A stretch of 64,000 nucleotides of DNA from Helicobacter canis (GTDB lineage Bacteria; Campylobacterota; Campylobacteria; Campylobacterales; Helicobacteraceae): the NCBI RefSeq assembly GCF_900451095.1, contig NZ_UGHV01000001.1, positions 1,302,001-1,366,000 of the forward strand, written 5' to 3'. Position 1 is the stretch's first letter, and every line of letters starts with the position of its first letter. This document shows positions 60,824-64,000 of this stretch, in pieces. A program made the position numbers and the translations under genes. The notes under the pieces are model-generated. The model did not search any database and was not told the origin of the DNA. It was given only the letters and a program-made list of their open reading frames with translations.

Positions 60824-62305
60824 CTAGCTTGCAAAAATCTCTGCGATCAACTCATCAAGGGCTTCTTGCATTTTGCCCTTTAGCGTATGCAGCTCTTTTA
60901 TCTGCTTATCAAGCTCGGCTACCCCCACAAATTCTCGCAGCTCTTCAAAACGCAGCGCGATACGCTCGCTCATAAGCTCTGTCTCATCTGTCTCATCGCT
61001 TTCTTGTGGATTTTTCTTCTTTTTACCTTTATTTTGTTTTTTAGTGTCTTGTGGATTTTGCGACTCTTTCTTGCTGTCTTTTGACTTCGCTTTTATATCC
61101 GCCTTTTTGCTCTCATCAAAATCCACTCCACTCTCCAAAATATCAAGCTCCAAAGAGGTGATGACACTTCGTATCTGTTTTGCTCTTTGTTTATCGGCTT
61201 CAAGGGCATTTTCATACATAGCAAACACACCATTTAGCTCATTTTTCAGCTGCTCTTTTGAGATGATGTCCTTATCCACAGAGTGCAAGAAATCGTGCAG
61301 TGAAAGCTTGCGGTGGGCTAGCTCCTTTTTATTCCTAGAGTCATAGGCACTTATGCCCTCATACTCCATATAATTATCATCTAGCACTTCTTGTATATGA
61401 TCAAGGATCGATTCAAGCTCACTTTGTGGCTTTAGATCGGCTTTGTTTAGCAGGATATAGAGCTTTTTGCCCTCTAAATCTAGCGAGTCTAAAAACTCCA
61501 AATCCGAAGCAGGAAATGTCCCAGCTTGAGCAGATATAAGCCAAATTAGCGCATTGGCATTTGCTAGGTATTCACTAGCAGTATCCTTGTCTTTACCGCT
61601 AAAGCCAGAGTCTGAAGGATTGTAGCCGGGCGTGTCGATAAAGCAAATATGCTGGTATGCTGGGATTGGCGTCTCCATAACCATCATAGGTAGGATATTT
61701 TTTAGATTAAATCCAAGCTCTTTGATAAAGTTATGGCTCAAATTCGCATATAAATCAAGCGGCACATCTATAACGCCATTTTGATAAGTATAGCCTTTGA
61801 TGATGTGCCTATCTCCATGGACAATGTAGCTTGCGATCGCCGTTACAGGCGTAACGCCAATAGGCAGGGCAATGGTATTATCCCCAAAAAAGCTAGAGAC
61901 AAACTGGCTTTTCCCTGCGCTAAATCCCCCACCCACGGCTATGGTAGATTTATTGGCAATGGCTTTGAGTGAGAGTAGTCTGGCTAGCTCTTTTTGCAGG
62001 GTGAGTAGCTTGGTATAAGCCTCCACCTCTTCTTTTAAGCTTACAGAATTAGCAAATGCCGCATAGTCGTTTTCTACCAGCGATACAAACTTCCCAAAAA
62101 TTTCATTATCTATACTTGAAGCATTAAGTGTATTGCCGATAAATTGTAGCTTTGTGTTTTTATCATCAATATGTCGCAGTAGCTCACTCTCATCAAGCAT
62201 TTGATAGATACTCTCTCGCAATGTGGCTATATCTTTACCGCGACTAAAGTTGAAAAATTTCCCCGCTTGCGTGAGCAATGAATCAATATCTTCCTTATCT
62301 ATCAT
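60824..62305 (-). CDS. Dynamin-like GTPase (complete)
   Basis: 493 aa from MIDKEDIDSLL; AAAGG 12 bases upstream favours this over a TTG nine codons earlier. G1 VGGGFSAGKSQFVSSFFG, G2 Thr in IGVTPVTAIASYI, G3 CFIDTPGYNPSD and G4 YILLNKADLK are all intact. Helical regions precede and follow the G domain. A highly basic linker near residues 420-445 (QNKGKKKKNPQESDETDETE) separates a final helix pair. Bacterial dynamin-like proteins remodel membranes, often as pairs; Campylobacter Cj0411/Cj0412 is the nearest described parallel. Confidence 0.85.
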   Translation of the reverse strand: MIDKEDIDSLLTQAGKFFNFSRGKDIATLRESIYQMLDESELLRHIDDKNTKLQFIGNTLNASSIDNEIFGKFVSLVENDYAAFANSVSLKEEVEAYTKLLTLQKELARLLSLKAIANKSTIAVGGGFSAGKSQFVSSFFGDNTIALPIGVTPVTAIASYIVHGDRHIIKGYTYQNGVIDVPLDLYANLSHNFIKELGFNLKNILPMMVMETPIPAYQHICFIDTPGYNPSDSGFSGKDKDTASEYLANANALIWLISAQAGTFPASDLEFLDSLDLEGKKLYILLNKADLKPQSELESILDHIQEVLDDNYMEYEGISAYDSRNKKELAHRKLSLHDFLHSVDKDIISKEQLKNELNGVFAMYENALEADKQRAKQIRSVITSLELDILESGVDFDESKKADIKAKSKDSKKESQNPQDTKKQNKGKKKKNPQESDETDETELMSERIALRFEELREFVGVAELDKQIKELHTLKGKMQEALDELIAEIFAS

Positions 62306-62343
62306 ATACTGCCACCTTTTGCAATGTATCAATTTGTGCCATT

Positions 62344-64000
62344 TTAGATCTCCTGTAATTGTTTTTTGATCGCTTGAAGCTCACTTAGAGCTAGTGCCTT
62401 ATAGTCTATATCCTTAGCAAGCTGGGCGATCTGCGCTTGAAGCTCGCTAAAAAGCTCATTGCCTATATTGATGTTTGCAAGCTTGTTTGCCATTTGCTTG
62501 CAATGCTCTTTTATATCGCTTCGCGTGGTTTTCTGCAAGCTTTGGATAAACTCTTGTGCCTCTTCTAGGAAGCGTTCTGCCGAGTAGTCTTTCAGCGTCC
62601 CGCTTCCGCTAGGCAGTGGCTTATCACTATATGTCATATCGGGGAATTGCAGAGCATTGATAATGCCCCTTAGGATTGAGCGTAGCTTATTGATATTTAT
62701 ATCATCATCACTGCCGCCATTTTGCTCCACACTCTCACGCAGCGTGCGGATAAGATTTCCATTAAGCTCGGCTTTAAAGCTTCTTATGCTTTTATGCCCC
62801 ATATCGCGTATGCTATTTTCTACCATAGCTACTAAATCATCAAGCGAAGATCTAACCGCTCCAGCGCGCACGGTGGTATAAGTCCTAGTCTCTGTGCGAG
62901 AGCTACCCCAAGTCCAAGGTTTAATCCATTTTGAAGTGCTAACTTCACAGGTTTCTGTTTCTGTGCCTTCTGCATCATTGGTCGCATTTCTTGCCTTGCT
63001 AAAATACTGCGCTAGCTCATTATGCAAGGCATTTTCAAGCTCATTGATAAAATCCCTCCGCAAATCTTCAAAGCACTCATCAATATCGCTAATGGCATTA
63101 TCTTTTAGCCTTGCGATTTGCTTTTGCTGCTGCTTTAGCTGCTCTACATCTGTTTCTTCTATCTCTTTGATATGATCGCTGACATTTTGAATAAGATCGC
63201 TAGCATATTTATCAATATTGACTGCTTTTTGCGCTAGGAAGCTCTCAATCTTCTCCCTAGCAATCTCTTCTTTACGCATAGCCACATCTGCAAGCTTGGA
63301 TTCTATGGTCTTGATATTAGAGATTAGATCGAGATTTGCCTCTAGGCTTGCTTGGCTAGAGAAATTATCAGGGTAGGATTCTCTTAAAAGCTTGAGTGCG
63401 TGTGCCTCACTCTCATCAAGCTTGCTCTCATCGTGGGTATCGCCTAAATTTGCCTTGATACTAAAGGCAATGCCAGCAGAATGCAGCACTCGCTCTTGCT
63501 TTTGCGTAATAAGGCTATCATAGGCTGTGCCTATCTCTGGTCTATCGGCTTTGAGCTTTTGTAGCGTATCGCTTAGATGTGTGCCTAAGCTATTTTTGAG
63601 ATTATCTAACGCCTTAGTCATCACGCCGCCTGCGCGATCTCTCTCACTGCCGTGTAGCTCACTATCCACCTTAGAGGCGACTACAAATAGCTCTCGTATG
63701 CCGTTTTTCTGCGTGATCCTATCCATAAGCTCCATATCTTCACTGCTCATAAACTGCCCAGCAGGTGAGACGATAAAGATAACATCGCATTCTTTGAGGA
63801 TCTTTCTTGTGCGCTCTTCCCTTGAGACTACTGGGTCATTCACACCGGGCGTATCCACAATCTCCACATTTTGCAAGGATTCTAGCGGCAGGCTTATTTT
63901 CACACTTTTGGTTAAAGGCATATATCTGCCATCAGCCCCTACATAGTCTTCAAGCTGGCTTTGCAAAATCTCAAGGCTATCAAAGGTGATTTCTTTTGCT
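62344..64000 (-). CDS. Dynamin-like GTPase (N-terminus outside the window)
   Basis: At least 551 residues; the frame is open to the right edge, so the P-loop is not visible. G3 VEIVDTPGVNDPV and G4 VVASKVDSE are intact. A long helical region follows (IKEIEETDVEQLKQQQKQIA), a Trp/Pro segment KWIKPWTWGSSRTETRTYTT of the type seen in YjdA/CrfC-like dynamins, and a helical C-terminus. It is the 5' partner of the complete dynamin, with 38 bases between stop and next start. Together they form the usual tandem pair. Confidence 0.85.
   Translation of the reverse strand, partial: AKEITFDSLEILQSQLEDYVGADGRYMPLTKSVKISLPLESLQNVEIVDTPGVNDPVVSREERTRKILKECDVIFIVSPAGQFMSSEDMELMDRITQKNGIRELFVVASKVDSELHGSERDRAGGVMTKALDNLKNSLGTHLSDTLQKLKADRPEIGTAYDSLITQKQERVLHSAGIAFSIKANLGDTHDESKLDESEAHALKLLRESYPDNFSSQASLEANLDLISNIKTIESKLADVAMRKEEIAREKIESFLAQKAVNIDKYASDLIQNVSDHIKEIEETDVEQLKQQQKQIARLKDNAISDIDECFEDLRRDFINELENALHNELAQYFSKARNATNDAEGTETETCEVSTSKWIKPWTWGSSRTETRTYTTVRAGAVRSSLDDLVAMVENSIRDMGHKSIRSFKAELNGNLIRTLRESVEQNGGSDDDININKLRSILRGIINALQFPDMTYSDKPLPSGSGTLKDYSAERFLEEAQEFIQSLQKTTRSDIKEHCKQMANKLANINIGNELFSELQAQIAQLAKDIDYKALALSELQAIKKQLQEI

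Noticed and set aside
62306-62332. TTG start for the complete dynamin, and a 15-codon ORF at the junction
   Set aside because: No ribosome-binding site for the TTG; the short ORF has no support beyond an ATG.

Overview
The window looks like the chromosome of an enterohepatic Helicobacter (Campylobacterota). Three things support this. Gene order matches H. pylori blocks: folD-lepB-M50 protease-rpiB-small protein-apt-dedA-pepA-ychF, and dnaX-tsaE-lptB-rpoN. The recombinase is of the XerH type. The 16S and 23S sequences are Helicobacter-like, and both carry intervening sequences (IVS); a 16S IVS of this kind is, to my recollection, known from H. canis. The species is inferred, not proven.

Layout. 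1-8 kb: two-component pair (partial at the left edge), chemotaxis receptor, HDOD protein, outer-membrane protein, Kef-type antiporter. 8-20 kb: pseudouridine synthase, hemB, ATP-grasp-like protein, TonB-dependent receptor with a Fur-like upstream site, cysteine hydrolase, ackA, ybeY, xerH. 19.5-24.5 kb: SNF-type transporter followed by a PutA whose aldehyde dehydrogenase half has lost its catalytic residues. 24.5-37 kb: the two conserved housekeeping blocks. 37-43 kb: a repeat-rich island carrying a large autotransporter preceded by a 13-base poly-G tract and a 15-base poly-T promoter tract; with 13 G the gene reads OFF. 44.1-50.4 kb: a complete rRNA operon, 16S(IVS)-tRNA-Ile-tRNA-Ala-23S(IVS)-5S. 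51-53 kb: metallo-hydrolase and a flagellar rod/hook protein with a sigma-54-like site. 53-64 kb: a cassette on the minus strand with two dynamin-like GTPases, a small GTPase-like membrane protein, a GTPase-like protein without a P-loop, three more membrane proteins, a zinc-ribbon protein and a protein ending in a HEPN-like motif.

Two signals stand out. First, a 15-bp word, CTAGAATCCACTTTT, occurs in either orientation about fifty times (core match, hand count), between genes, inside genes, in the 16S IVS and as perfect inverted pairs. Inside clearly real proteins it is read mainly as LESTF or KVDS(S/R), sometimes as RIHF, and never in its stop-containing frames. It resembles DNA uptake sequences in density and pairing, and Rickettsia palindromic elements in being tolerated within proteins. 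It travels with a second family of hairpins (GTCATTGCGAG ... GTGGCAATCCA) that shows compensatory T/C-A/G changes. Second, the 53-64 kb GTPase/HEPN cassette matches no named system that I recognise and is the best candidate here for an undescribed one.
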